From: Scatophagus argus
Lineage: Eukaryota; Chordata; Actinopteri; Scatophagidae
Assembly (NCBI RefSeq): GCF_020382885.2
Contig: NC_058493.1
Span: 27,162,999-27,226,998 of the forward strand
Direction of reading: 5' to 3'
DNA: 64,000 bases
Below are positions 11,454 to 36,500 of this stretch, piece by piece. Under the pieces are notes generated by a model that worked only from the letters and a program-made list of their open reading frames with translations, searched no databases and had not been told where the DNA came from. Each line of letters begins with the position of its first letter. Position 1 is the stretch's first letter. The translations under genes were made by a program, and so were the position numbers.

Positions 11454-13559
11454 CTAGCCTTCACTTAGCATGCGTGTGCTAACTTGACAGCTTGGCAGTT
11501 TAGTGAAGCTTCAGCTGCAGCTACGCCACACACTGAGGTGGGTTGTAACATGGAAACAAGGCTAATAAAGCAGCATGTAGGCAGCCTCATCCATGAAGTG
11601 ATTCATCCCACAACACTACGTTTACGAACTCTTAGACGGGGACGTAGTTCAGTTGCTGTTTCACAGGGACAGATCGTTGTTTATCAAAACCAGCCGTGGT
11701 GGTGGCTTCCAGCGTAACCATGATGTGGTTTATTTTTGCCAACAGCAATCATCGCTGTGACCATGGTTATCATTTTCTTTCTTTAAACACTGAGTCTCTT
11801 ATTTTGGAAAGAGACACAGCAGCGCTCTGGTACACAGCTGTTTCTCAGGCCAGCTGTTGGCAGAGAAACAGCAGCTGGAGCCAAAAAGAAAAGCATCACA
11901 GCACGCTTCTGTTTATAGATGTTTGAAGCCTCCAGGTCCTGATGTGTACCTACGCACTCGCTCACTAACTCTGCTGGAATGCAGACGTGTTGTGGCAGAG
12001 GAGCTTATGGACTAATGCTCATGTAGCCTTCCTCATGGTGGATATATGGAAGCATATAGACCGAGGCTGGCTGCAGGGAAACGGTTGGAGTACATTAATC
12101 AGATTAATGACTGTGAGTTTTCCAGTGGAGCTTATGAGGTCTGGACCTGCCTCTCTATCCGTCACCCGCCTCCTGCCCCTCCCCCCTCCTCTTCACTGGC
12201 CTGACCCATTTCTCTATAAACCCACAACCAGAATCTCCTCCTCTCTCTCTACCATCAGCCACCTCTTTAGCAGGCCTGGATTAGGTTCACATATCTCTGT
12301 GTTGTGTATTTGAATAATCTGACGGACAGGATTTCATGCCTCTGATTCACTTCAGATGTCCAGTTGTTTTAGTTTGGTTTTAATTGAACAAACGCACATA
12401 TTGTGTTATTAGTCGTTCTTTGCGTTGAATGGAAAATGACTGAATCTGCGGTTGTGTTTTATTCCATGCGTTCTGTCATTTAACTCAAATGTCATCTGAT
12501 GTCTGGTTCATTTATGTGGCCTGTGTGTTTTGTGCACACATGTGCTTCTTGTTTCTATGAGCTCAACAAACAGTTGAGCTCTACATGCCCTTTAAGCAGT
12601 GTTTTATGGTGTTTGGTGTTACAGGAACCACATCAGAAGATGCTTTGGTGTTGTACTATCAGTCCTCCTCTTCCTCTTCCTCCTCTTCACTGTCCTGCCC
12701 TCTCTTGACCTCACTTGCTAAACTTTCCGTTGCTTCACATTTCTTTTTCACACAGAAGTGGTGAGCAACTACAAGCTCATCCCGAGTTTGTTTTCCTGCA
12801 CTTCCTTCATCTCATCGTTTATCCGTCACAAGCTTCACTCTCTCATTCCTCCCGTCCTTCAGTCTTTCATGGCGTCGTTCTCTCCATCACTTCTGCCCTC
12901 TTTCAGCACTCCTCTTGTTCCCTGTCGGTCAGGCCTGACAGTCTGCTGCCCAGATTCAGATCAACCTGTAGCTTTTGGATCCTTTCAGATGGTGAATGGA
13001 CTAAATGAAAATGAAACCGGTGGAAATGATGACACACACATTCTTGAGCAAATCCAGAACTGTGATGGAAGATGTTTCTGAAAAGATTTTAATGTCCTCT
13101 TTAGATCAGAGAGTCAGAGAATCCTTAGTTCACAGGTGGAGAGGAGGGTCAGCTCCAGGATGGTTGATCTTGGCTTGTCTTCTTTACACTCAGGTTTTAG
13201 TCAGAGTGTTTACTGCTTAGTACCAACAAACTTTTGTACTTCACAATACTGCAGTAATACTGTGTGTAGATCAGCGTATTCCGTTCAGCTCACGAGGTCC
13301 GTCTGTCAGTCTAATCCGTTTACTGCTGGCTGTCATTACCGTGTGACTGCTGATTGCTGAATGCGCACACACAAACACACTCCTGGGACGTACTGAGCGC
13401 TGTGGGTCGTGTAATGGAAGCATTTTGGATCCGTTAGATGATATTGAGAATACAAAGCACCAGATCGAAAGGGGAGAGTCAGTGCGCTTCCAGGATGTCC
13501 CTCTCTGTCACTCTGCAGAGCTGTTGGCATTCCTATAAGCCTCTCCTGTACATTATGCT

Positions 13560-13705
13560 TTGTGCTAATTAGCACTTGCTAAACTAAGATGATTAACTTT
13601 ATTGCTGCCAAACACCAGCATATTAGCATGCAGATGTTAGCGTTTGGCCCAAAGCACTGCCTACAGCCTCGTAGAGACGGGAGCGTAGCTGTAGACCCCC
13701 GTCTT
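13560..13705. repeat. dispersed repeat with TTAGCATG words
   Basis: Shares an ordered series of words (GCTAAAC, CAGCAT.TTAGCAT, GTTAGC.TTTGGC, AGCACTGC) with 40930-41045. Common interspersed element of percomorph fish; class not assigned. Confidence 0.45.
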
Positions 13706-13925
13706 ATTTTCTAGCCCTCAGCCCTTGAAATGCCTGTGTGTTTGTATTTGAACATGGCCGACTATGACCGTGGTTTGTTGTGATATTAGGGTAGAGTGGC
13801 TGTTTTTCTTTGAGCGAACATGTCAAGGCATTTTGTGGTGAACCGTAGCTCAGCACACCTCCAACAGGTATAATGTTAATGTAAGCAGCCAAACCTACAT
13901 GCTTTAGATGAGCCACACCCAGATA

Positions 13926-13965
<40 letters not shown>

Positions 13966-13985
13966 CACACACACACACACACACA
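13926..13985. repeat. compound (TC)n(CA)n microsatellite
   Basis: About 35 bases of TC followed by about 20 bases of CA, in the pacsin3 leader intron. Confidence 0.9.
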
Positions 13986-15774
13986 CTCACACTCACATTC
14001 TCAGTGCTGTCCTGTGTGGGATACATCAGTAATTAGTGATCCTCGGCAAAGTCAGTTCATACTTAGTCATGTTCTAGCATGCAAGTGACAGATACCTCCA
14101 CTGCTAGCAAGCTTGCTTTTCACCTGTGACACACACACACACTCACACACCTTTGTGTTTCTTCTACCTGTGCTGCATAGTGCGCAGAGAAAATTAGAGC
14201 TCAGCTGTCTGAAGGGGATTAGCTGAAGTCTCAGAGAGGTGTGATGTTGTGCTCTTTGTCGTACGTCAGCGTTTGGCTAATCTTGAACGTCACTTGTCGC
14301 CTCAGACATCCTTACAAATACACATTAAACCCCGATCTCTTTCATTGAAGGCTCAGCCTAGTGTTGGCATGTAGCACATGTAGGCACACGCTCCTCCTCC
14401 TGCCGGTGTGTCATTGCAGTCTCATAGTCTGGGCTAACTGTACACTTTGTTTAGACTCACTCCCACATTGTTCCCTGCAGATTTTCACCAAGCCTACAGT
14501 TGCACAGTACGTCTAATTTACCACTAGCTTTGCTCCCAGTGCGCAGACCTGCTGCTGTTATTTTGGAAGTCAACTCATTATTTACAGTGAGAGAGAACAC
14601 TGCAAAACACCAAAGGCAGGAAAAATAACCGTGAATTTCTCAGTCTTTGCGAGCCTTGTCAAACAGAAGCTGTTCAAGGTGCTTCACAGTGTGATAAATC
14701 TATAAAATAAACAAGTTAGAGCTCAGGTGTCGCCTGGACTGCTCTGACTCTCACATAAGGCCCACTTAGTTTGTTTTTGACGATGTAAATTCGCACATAG
14801 TTTTGATCTTTTGACTTACAGATACAAACATTTTGTCTCTTAACTGGTTATAATTGAAAATCCATTAACAACTTCAAGTTTAAATCCCCTCAGCAAAGAT
14901 CAAATTCTGCAGTCTGAAGTTTGCAGATGTTTCAGGGTCCAGTTGGTACACTCACAGGAGCAGCACCAGGGCCAAAGTTCAGTGCACCGGCTTTACAAAG
15001 CGACTTTGACAGGGAGAGTCTTTCACGGTCGGCTGGTGAGTGTCGAGCTGGTTTATGGCAGACAGAGGATCACTACACTGGATCACGAGCCTGGTTGTGA
15101 CGTGTTTTTCTGCAGGGTTGTTGTGTCTACCACAGGAAGTAGTCTGGCCTTGAAACAGGGTTTTTGTCCAATTTGAGGACAGTGTGGAGGACGTCATTGT
15201 GTAGAGAAGTGAACTGTTGACAGGCTTCATCAGCAGATTCGCTGCAGAGCTGCACATCTCTGGTCTGTAAATTACATCCCATGATTAGTTAGTGTTAATC
15301 GTTTCAGTCGTGTTTAAAGCAAGAATATTAAATATTTGCTGGTTCTGGCTTCTTAAATTTCAAAAACTATTTAGGTTTTGAATGTGGCAGTTTAAATGAT
15401 TTGTATCGGCAAATTGTTATAAAAGATGATCCTGCACCAATGTGTGTGCATCCTCTCTTTGATGAATGAGATCCATTATGGACGAACAGGACTGACTGAC
15501 ATAAATTCCTGTCTTAGTAACAGAGCGGATGTGTGAGACAGGGCATCGGTGTCGGTGGGACAGACACGGTCCAGTAGTGTGTGGAAGGGGAAACTGGGCA
15601 GCAACGTGGACAAAAATAAATAAACAGCGAGTTGTGTTGATACTTTATTTATGTTCATTTCACGTTTAGATTTGTTACTTTAGTTTATTATTTAGCGTTT
15701 TTATTTCGAAGCAACACAAAACTCAGCTTGCTAGTAATGTGCTTGAAGACAAACATTTGTTCCACTGACTGTAC

Positions 15775-15900
15775 TATAAAATCGACGAAGAGATGGACGA
15801 AGTAAGAACAGAAGCCCAAACATCTGGACCGCCCCCTGGTGGGCGGCTGCAGTACAGGTCATAACCCCCCTGTGTGGTGTTATCAATGGACAGTAAACTG
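15775..15900. repeat. dispersed repeat fragment with CCCCCTGGTGG
   Basis: Contains GACGAAGAGATGGACGAAG, CCGCCCCCTGGTGG and CAATGGACAGTAAAC, an inverted relative of the GTCGTCCATC..ACAGTCAATGG segment near 40848. Interspersed repeat of unknown class. Confidence 0.4.
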
Positions 15901-16292
15901 GAGAGGAGTGAGGGGAGATTGTCCCCTTGTTAATCGATTGCGGATGACAGCATTCAGAGGGATTAAAACAAAGCGAAAATCAAAACTACTAAAATAGGTA
16001 ATTTGTCACTTTGTCCATTTTGTCAAGCAGTTTGCGTCGGAGCCCTTCAGAGTCCCCTCAGCTGAGTAAAAGCAACCAGGAAGATGTTTTCAGTTTTCTT
16101 GTTGTTTCCGCCTCTGTGGGTTGAGTTAATCTGTGATTGGATTTGTACCAATCAGTAACAGGCCTGATATTGTATCTCATGTTAAGCTCGTGTGCTGAAC
16201 GTTTTCTCCTGAGAACAGTAACAAATTCTCTCCGATTCTCTGCAGTCTTTCTTGTAGCCGCCATCATTCCGTGCTGTAAGGCCGACCCCAAA

Positions 16293-28057
<11,765 letters not shown>

Positions 28058-28603
28058 CGGGCCGCCCTCTCTGATCACCCAGCCAATGGTACAACTACAC
28101 TCAAGATGCCAGGACCAATTAAAAGCTACTAGTGCTGACGTGTAGACGCGCCCTCGTGAAACCGGACAGTTTTTTGGTTACTGACTTTAAAACTCGTCGT
28201 CTGTTTGTTGTGTTTTTTTTTTCTGTTGTTTGAGCTGCGTTTTGGGAAAAACCAGCCAGTGGAAAAGTCCACATGTTGTGAACGGCTGCGTACTCGGCCT
28301 GAGGTCAACGGCATTGTTGTTGAAAGAAGCTTCACAGGCGACGAGAGGCCTGCCAGCATGAACAGACTGCAGAAAAACACGCACGGAGATCTGGGACGTC
28401 ACCCATCGATTTCTGTCTCGGTTTTCCACTCGCTTCTGTCATTTTTAGTCACTAAAGTCAGACAATCTGCATTTAATCAAAGAATACAAAGCCTGGCGTA
28501 GAACTGAGCTGGGATGAGCAGCAGTGAGCGAACCACCACGCCGGATTGTGATTGGCTGAAATGTTTGTCAGTCAACCAAACGCACCCCAAATTATACTTC
28601 TTT

Positions 28604-28690
28604 TTAAAGAAATAATTTGGCATTTTTGATAAATACGCTTATTTGCTTTCATGCAGTTAGATGAGATCGACACCACTGTCACAAACCATC
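28604..28690. mobile_element. left end of the TTAA-type MITE family
   Basis: TTAAAGAAATAATTTGGC then ACGCTTATTTGCTTTC and AGTTAGATGAGATCG, matching the arm structure of the element at 22855-23120 in the likely pacsin3 3' UTR. Right end not recognised. Confidence 0.5.
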
Positions 28691-29859
28691 AGTACAACAG
28701 ATTAACTGCCGTTTTAGTAAATATGTTTCATCAAAAGTTGCAAGCTTGTGTACCTAAAAACTTCAAGGTAAAAGTTAAATGCAGCGTTTTGGTGTGAAGC
28801 ATCCAATTACGAGCATTAAACTGATAAGCTAACAGTGGATAGAAGCTAAAGATAACAGAGATAGAGATAACAATCCTCCACCGTGAATGAGTGTACTTCG
28901 CAGAATCTTTTCAGCCTTAGTTTTCACCATTATATAAATAAACTCATTGAGAGAAGGCAAATAAACTTTTTGAATTTTGATTGAAAAGTTAGGACTTTTA
29001 CAGTAGATTTAGTGGCCATTAGAGGAACTGCAGCTGGAGGCGCCTCCTCATCTCCGCTCAGCTGTGTTTGCTGGTAGGGTGAAAACAAAACAAAACAAAA
29101 TGAAAAACTGAACAGTGCCTTAGTCAGTGAGGGCAGAAGCGTCACAGCGCCGCCCTGCTGTCTGCCCGAGGAATAACAGCCGTCTGCTGCTGACCAGCTC
29201 CAGTCTGATCCCAGGAGAAACCAGCAGATCTGCTGTTACGTGGACTTTAAATGTTCTTCCTTTGATTGGCTGTAAACCTTTGCTGCCCCGTCCTGGTTTA
29301 GCTCAACGACACTACGCTTCGGTTAATCTGTAGATTTTCAGGCAAGACACCCGATTCACTTCACTTTCTTTCCTTTTTTTTTTTAACGTTTAGTCGTACG
29401 TTTATATTAAGTCAAGTGTTTTTGAGTGCAGACGTTGCAAACTGTTGCTGTCTGTTCCTTTCTTTCTTTTTTAAAAATAGTGTTTTTACAGCCAGCTTGT
29501 TTGCTTTCTAATTTATTTTCCTCTTGTAATTTAGCAGTCGTTCTTCAGCCCGGACTGACCGAGGCCAGAGAGTAAAGCCGACTGTTAGATCCTTATAGCC
29601 TGATGGTTGCTGATCCCAGCACAGCAAAAGCAACATGCAAAAGAAGTGCTGATATTTTGTGCGGTTTGGGCTTTTCATGTTTCTGTGTGTGCAGGAGCCT
29701 CCACTGTCCTGCTGGTGTTGGCATCAGTGCAGCTTAACCCGCCTAGGAATCTGAATGATGATGATAGAGAAATTAACGCCGCTGTGCTTCTCCTTTTTAT
29801 TCTTTTTCCCTTTTCTTTGCAAAACTGTAACATGTTCAGCACATTCAGTGGGAAGCAAC

Positions 29860-29865
29860 AATAAA
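29860..29865 (+). promoter_or_regulatory. likely pacsin3 poly(A) signal (AATAAA)
   Basis: The first convincing AATAAA in a UTR-like setting after the pacsin3 stop, which gives a 3' UTR of about 1.8 kb. Inference from position. Confidence 0.5.
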
Positions 29866-29884
29866 GAGCTTTCTGCATTCTGGG

Positions 29885-30840
29885 AGGTTTTACGGAGTTT
29901 CTTTTGCCTTCGTATTGCTGTGACGGTGAGTTTTTAGTTGTTGCGTGTTGTTTTTTAATGATAAATGTGTTTAGTTTAGCTTGTTTAGTCTAGAAAGCAA
30001 ATGAATGAAAACTGAATTCTGACAAAATCCCCTCCAAAGAGTGCAGAGACACGAAGAAGAGGACGAGATAAACGTGAGCGTTTCCTGTCAGAGCTGCAGA
30101 CAAAACAACCTGCTGGAGTTCTCAGTCGGGTTTCAACAGCATCCAAAAGACTAAAGTGACCAACTGACAGGCTACAGACGGAACAGAACAGGAACTGGGC
30201 AGTCAGTAGGAACAGAGATTTGATTTCCAGGTCACAGGCAGGAGGACGGAGGAGGCGGGAAGCAGACGAATGAGAGGATCCCTGTGTGAGTTTGTGCTCG
30301 GGGCAGTTTGGTGGGCTGATATGAAGACATTAGCGCCACCTGGTGGGAAGAAGCAGTTTGTCGTCACTGAACACAGTACTTCAAACTGCTAGTTCAGCTC
30401 AGTGCAAGAGCTGCTTTTCCACGCATTTTAAAAAGAAAATGTCTTGGGGACTATTTAATGACTCCGCAGAGCGACAACAGGAAACGACTGGACTTTCTGT
30501 TCATCATTTACCAAAGTAAAAGCTGCCATACATACCACAGTGTAAAAGTGCTCCGGTGCAAGTAAAAGTCCTGCAATTTAAATTAAATATTTTTTGAAGT
30601 AAAAATAGAAATGTATTTGTATCAAAATATACTTAAAGTACAAAAGTGTAGTGAAGTATTTGCAGATTAGTACCACTTGTGAATGAAGTCTGTTCCTGTC
30701 CACGATCACATTATGATTTTTAGTTTGTTCACCAGCTAATTATTTATTCACATGTATTTAAAATTCGTATACTGTGATGTAAAAACATTTTAATGCAGTC
30801 AGACTGAATCCTCCAAGCCAAAGATATGAAAATCAGCAGA
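29885..30840. other. spacer between convergent pacsin3 and glg1
   Basis: No gene seen. Contains a piece of a dispersed teleost repeat with AAGTAAAAGT words (30520-30690). Confidence 0.5.
30520..30690. repeat. dispersed AGTAAAAGT/ACTTTTACT repeat
   Basis: Words such as AAGTAAAAGTCCTGCA and TACTTAAAGTACAAAAGTG. Related pieces occur at 36975-37100, 37885-37960, 44700-44830, 46270-46370, 50500-50860 and 61484-61690, so one family is scattered over the right half of the window. Confidence 0.5.
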
Positions 30841-30844
30841 CGTT

Positions 30845-30850
30845 TTTATT
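30845..30850 (-). promoter_or_regulatory. possible glg1 poly(A) signal
   Basis: TTTATT on the + strand, i.e. AATAAA in the glg1 direction, about 2.7 kb after the glg1 stop codon. Would imply a long 3' UTR, as in mammals. Position-based inference. Confidence 0.4.
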
Positions 30851-33593
30851 AAATTGACAAATTTTTATCTGTACAGCAAAATCAAATCTCACAACGATAA
30901 ACCTGTTACGTCTTCATATTACATGGCGTCATGTGAAAAGAAAAAAACTGCACATTGATGAGGTTCGTACACGCGGAGACTTACGTACGGAACTGCCAAT
31001 GACATTTGCTTTTACTTCCTGTCACACCTGCAGACGCCACCAGGAGCGTGAAGCCGCCTTAAAGCGGCTCGAAGCGGTTTGTTTCCGTGTGTGGACCGAT
31101 CAGCTCGGCCCTCGGCTTCACCACACTCCGGATCCTCCAGTTCACTGTCGGAAATGAGCAGAAGATGTCGTGCGTATACACTTCTGATCCGTGTCATCGC
31201 TTTTTTCTGTTTTTGTTTTGTTTTTTAAATCATTCACAAATATCGACACGCAGCCAAAATCACAAAGTAAATGCGACGAGTGCGTCATCAGCGCGCGTCG
31301 GCGGACAAACTTCAGCGCACTGCCGATGGAAATCAGGTTAAAGTGCAAACTCAAATCAACGATTCAAAACGCAGAAGAGCGTCTGCATGTCTTTAGTTTA
31401 CAGTTAAAGTTATGAGTCGTTTGCCTGAAACAAAAACATGTTTATGGCTTGAATGTAGAATATTGTATATACTATATAATAACGATTATTTTATTTTGTC
31501 CTGTTCCTTTAACTGACGGATGCGGCCGCCAGCTGAAAGGCGACTGACCCGGTACAGACGCTTCGCTCACATGCGTCACATACATGGAGGACAGAAGTGA
31601 AAATGTACATGTGATATCAATCAGTTCAGCCTGACTGCTGGCTCCTCGACACTCCTGACCACTTACAGCTGCTTGAACTGATTAATATTATTATTATTAT
31701 TATTTTTGGCCACTTGGGGGCGGCAGAGCGAGCTCGTGCTGAACAGGAGGGTTTACAGCAGCTGGAGCCAGCAGCTAATTAGCTTAGCTTAGCCTAAAGA
31801 CTGGAGGCAGAGGGAAACGGCTAGCCTGGCCCACACACCTACGGACACCAGTTAACAGTTGTGAGCAGCTTAGTGTAGGAACTATTTTTTTGCTGCATCG
31901 TTGTGCAGAAGGACACCTTGTGCTCGAAACCATTAACTCGTTAGCTAACTGAGCTAACGTTAGCTTGCTTTCGATCCCTGAATGGCTGCGCATTTTGTTC
32001 TTTCTGGTGAAATGGAAACAGTTCCTACACAAAACTGCTCACAACAAGGCCTGTGGTGTCTGTGACTGTGGGGTGAACTGTCCCTTTAAACTGTCCCTGT
32101 CACCATAACCTCTGACTTTTCAGACTGTTTTTGGCTCGAGTGTCAAGTTTACCTACTGTTTGTTTCCATGCAGGATCTGACTTTTTAGACGTCGGTGGAA
32201 ACAAACATCAAAGAGTTAAATCGGGGTCAGAAACGTTAAGCGAAGGCTTGCAGAGAAAATAACACAAGAGTCACGATTTCAAGGCTAAACTGCAAATCGA
32301 TCAAAACGAGCACTGAATATCGTTTATCGGAATCAAAAGCGGCACACATGAGTTGTTTTTCCTCCCCGCCTTCGTCCAGTCGCACGTCTGAAGATGACAA
32401 AAACCAATAAAAAGCTGTTAGTTTTATAAATTTAAATAAGTTATTTAATTTTGCCCATACGGCCTTTGTGCGCTACATTTAAAAGAAAAGACACCGAGTA
32501 GCCTTATATGTTTAAAGAATTTGAAAACGTACATGACGGTTGTCAGGGCGTGAAACCGTCTGCTGATCCTGACGAGTTCTGACCCAACAGTCTAACAGTT
32601 GCACAAAGGGTTAAAATAAACGTTTAAATGGAATCTCGGCGCCTCCGGTCAGCGACGGCGGGCGGGTTAGCGGCTGCAGGTTTAATAGCGTGTTTTGACC
32701 TGTTTGGTGCCCTCAGTGCTTTAGAGGAAAAGCAACTTCCTATGCAGAAAAAATAAAGTCTTCGTCTTAAGTCAAACGTCTTGTGTTTAAATGCTGTATC
32801 CATATTAACAATCAACTCCTCGCAGAACAAAGCAAACTGGGTTATTCAGGTACAAAAGAAAGCCTCTGTGTGTTCTGCGACGGACTGTGTTGGCTCATTA
32901 AAGGCAACGGAGATGAGGGACTGGGGGCTCCAGGTGGAAACATCTGGGAGAATCTTCACGGTCCAAGCAGCCGATGGCAGGGAGTCGTACCGCGAGTCGA
33001 GCTGGGTTCCATCAGGAGGACGGGAGTTCACGATGGGTGTGAAAATGTTGAAAAGCAACAGGAATTCAACCCCAAAGTTTTGCCTCAAGATTTCAAGCTG
33101 CTCAGTGTGCGATTCAGGCAGCCGCGGTCACTTTGAACGAAACAAAGTCCTGCTGCACTACACGCTCCGGTCCCCACTGAATACAAAACAACAAGCATCG
33201 GGACTCGACGAGCGGGAAGCGATCCTAACCTCAGAAGCAGCAGCCCTCAGTCGCATCGTGAACAGCGCTGTTTTACAAACTTAAAAGACGCCGGATGACC
33301 TCACGTCCGACCCCAAACAAAGTCCTCGGCAAAAAAAAGCAGATTTCTTAGAGGAAAAATCATCAAGAACAAAACGTTCCAATCAGATCAGGTGCTCCCC
33401 GGCGTTTGGAGATGCCCAAATGGAGATTTAAGGGTTTTTTGTGATAGTCGGGGCAGCAGCTAATAAACAGATGTGAGATCCAGATGTTGGCACTGTGCGG
33501 GTTGGTTGGTTACAGACGGGACATCTGGGAGTGGAGGAGGAACAGGAAGAGGAAGAGGAAGATGCGAGGAGTCTTTTCTGAAGCCGTCGTTCT
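30851..33593 (-). other. likely glg1 3' UTR
   Basis: No coding exon in the glg1 direction. Contains a repeat segment at 31760-32091. The open frame on the + strand at 32781-33284 has no recognisable family and is probably chance. Confidence 0.4.
31760..32091. repeat. dispersed element with TTAGCTTAGC and CCCTTTAA end
   Basis: Contains TTAGCTTAGCTTAGCC, AAAGACTGGAGGCAGAGGG and GCTAGCCTGG, and ends GAACTGTCCCTTTAA, words typical of a short TTAA-ended fish element related to that at 22855. Left end unsure. Confidence 0.4.
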
Positions 33594-36500
33594 CTACCGG
33601 TCCTTCAGTTCTCTCGTCACTCGCTTGGTGATCCGACCGCACAGCAGCCCCACCAGGAACAGGACGCACACGCTCAGTGCGATCATGAGCAGGATGTAGT
33701 TCTTGGAGGGCGACGTCATCACCTGCACGGCCAGGTCTGAGAAGCCCTCCGCTGGCGCCACCTGCAGGACGGAGGGAAAGCGTACTGACGTAGTCAAACA
33801 CGCGAGCGGCACTACGAACGGTCGTGTACTCAGGAGAGAACTGTCACTTCATCTGTTATTTAGCTGTTAAACTATAGAAGAAGAAAAGTTAGGCTGGATG
33901 ACGATGTGTCACAGTTTGTCCCGACGGATTGTTGCTCTCTACACTCCCATTCATGTGCTCAGGTGGGAGCAGCCGCTGACTCAAGTGCGACACCTAGTGG
34001 TAAAATGTGGTATAACAGTCCGGTCTGGTGTTTGGCTTCAGAATGCTTACTTCAGCCCAACCCGAAAGTGTATTTCCCAAATGTCAAAAACATTTCTTTG
34101 AGTTTAAGCTGAGGAACGGAGATACAACAGATCGGTACGTAAAACAAAATAAGACCAAACATTTTGAGGACTCGGTGGGAGCTGTGACAAAGTGAAAACG
34201 CCACCTCCTGGTGTTTTACCTTCGCAGCGTAGCTCCACATGTCGATGCGGTCCTGGAGTCTTTTCTTGCACTCAGGCTGCAGACGAACTCTCTTGTCCTG
34301 TAACGCCTCCATCAGACACGACATCTCTGCGTGGCGAGAGACAACAACAGGTTAACTCACCCACAGAGCGCAGAATCTCACCGAAAGGCAGCGGAAAAGG
34401 TAAAAGCTTCTGTCGGCACCCACGTCGCCCTCTGCCGGGTGTGATGGCAGCACAGTGGTGTTTCAGGTCCAGAGCGCAGGCCGTGTGGAGGACCGGGTCC
34501 ACAAAGATATCCGCCTTACTCTCCTTCAGCATGTTCAGGACTTCCTGCAAACAAGAACAACAACAAAGTAAGGAAGAAGGCGGAGTTTGAAGACGCCAAC
34601 TTCCTGTAGAGTATTTCTGTTTAAATCCAGCTGGTGACGCCCCAAACTCATCGGAGAGGTTACCGGTCTCATCGGGCCTACAGCTGCGTCACCGTACGCG
34701 TTGTAATGAAGCAAACTTAACCAAACGAGGTTGTTGACTCACTGGAGTAGATGTAACTAAGTTTAGTTTCATAGTGTGCTAAGATGACCTGAAAAACAAA
34801 GTCCACAGGACAGAACAGTACGTGAGACTTACCTTTTTGCAGGCGTCCTGTTTGATTTTCAACAAGTTGACTTTCAGACACTCTTCAACCTGACCGGTCT
34901 GCTCCTGAGCTGCTGCCTCCTCCGCACACAACCTGAAGATCTGCAGGGGAGGAAACCCGACAAAAGAGGAAAATACAGACGGTGAGGGAAGTGGAATCTG
35001 AGGAAAAGAGAGAGTTCAGCCAGAGATCCAGAATTAACACTGTGTGTGTGTGTGTGTGTGTGTGTGTTCGTTCCTGCCTCATCTGAGCAGTGCATCTGGA
35101 GCTGAGGGTCCAGTCTGTAGTCCAGTGCCGACTCCTGGAGAATCACTCTGATCTGGTCTTCACAGTCTGGAGACAACCTCTGAACCAAACCCCAGCCAGA
35201 AAACACACAATTTAACACAACAACCGACAACAATTTATTCTTCAGTCCCAGCGGCATTAAAAGGTGAAACACACATAACCCAATAGTAGAAACATTATGT
35301 CCACTCTTCACTACACCTGCAGTGGTTCAATCTGAGCCCACATCTGTGTTTAGATTTATTCCTTGATTGATTTACTGTTTTATTCTTATCTTTTAGTAAG
35401 TTTTATTGCTGGTCTGAATGTTAGCTTAGTACTTAGTACAAAAAAGAATTTCCTCATTCTGATTCTGATTAACAGGAATGCAGTCTCCATCGGAGGTTTT
35501 AGGAAGCTGGTAGCCGTCGACTGACCTGGTCTGCGTATTTGAGTTTGAGGCAGGCGATGACTTGACCCTCCAGCTCGCTGTCCTCACTCGCTTTGTTCAG
35601 GATGGGCTGGCAGAACTTCGGGATGTCGGCTCGACAAGCTTTTCTCAACACGGGGTTCAACCTGTAGTCTGGAGGAGGAGGAGGAGGACGTGGACGTGTG
35701 TCAGGGAGGTCAACGTGTTAAGTCGGATTCATTAACCCTTCAGCAGACTCCAGGCTTTGTACTGACCCGTGTTCTGGGTGATCTGTCTCTTGGTGATCAT
35801 CTGTTTGCACTTGGGATCCATCAGCTCGCTGTTCTTGTTCTGTTTCAGGCACTGAAGGACGTTCCTGGCATCCGCCTCAGTGCAGAACCGCTGCAGGAGA
35901 CCAACAACCAAACTTCAGACATCATCTGGATCCAACACAGACGCTGAAATCTGACGTCTACACTTTAACGAAGACGTCAACTTCAAGACCAAAATTACCA
36001 AAATGACTTCATTTGGAGGTAAAACTGAAATGGGGCTGACTGACTGATGCACCTTGATCATCTGCTTGCAGACTCTCATCAGCTGGTAGTCAAGCTCGGG
36101 GTCGCTCATCTCCACCTCCTGCAGCCTGAAGATCCGCTGGTGGCAGCGCTGGCTGAGCTGCTTCTTCTGCTCCTTCAGACACTCGATCATCTGAGGAGAG
36201 AGGGGAGGAAGACGGGGAGGAGAAGAGAGGGGAGGTGGACAGGGGAGGTGGAGAGAGGGGAGGAGGACAGGAGAGGAGGAGAGAGGGGAGGAGGACAGGA
36301 GAGGAGGAGAGAGGGGAGGAGGAAGGTGGGAGAGGAGGAGAGAGGAGAGGAAGATGGCGGAAAACGGGGAGGAGAAGAGAGGGGAGGTGGAGAGGGGAGG
36401 AGGACAGGAAAGGAGGAGGACAGGGGAGGAGAGGGGGAGGTGGACAGGAGAGGAGAGAGAGGAAAGGAGGAGAGGAGGAGGAGGAGAGAGGGGAGGAAGA

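Larger units (their letters stand above)
6159..16245 (+). other. long 5' leader intron region of pacsin3
   Basis: About 10 kb without protein-coding exons. It holds a truncated SINE (7205-7389), an (ATG)n run (8904-8927), a candidate leader exon (10727-10792), a (TTCC)n run (11430-11453), a compound (TC)n(CA)n tract (13926-13985) and two pieces of dispersed teleost repeats (13560-13705, 15775-15900). Confidence 0.5.

Noticed and set aside
12210..12225. TATAAA after a pyrimidine-rich stretch in the pacsin3 leader intron
   Set aside because: No exon with a credible donor follows; a single TATA-like word in 10 kb of intron is expected by chance.
13704..13982. Frames coding for CVCVCV, REREREL or THTHTH runs (here and at many other places)
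   Set aside because: All are translations of dinucleotide microsatellites and not proteins.
32781..33284. 167-codon open frame on the + strand
   Set aside because: Lies antisense to the likely glg1 3' UTR, shows no domain, low-complexity pattern or family likeness, and has no promoter or splice context. Probably chance.
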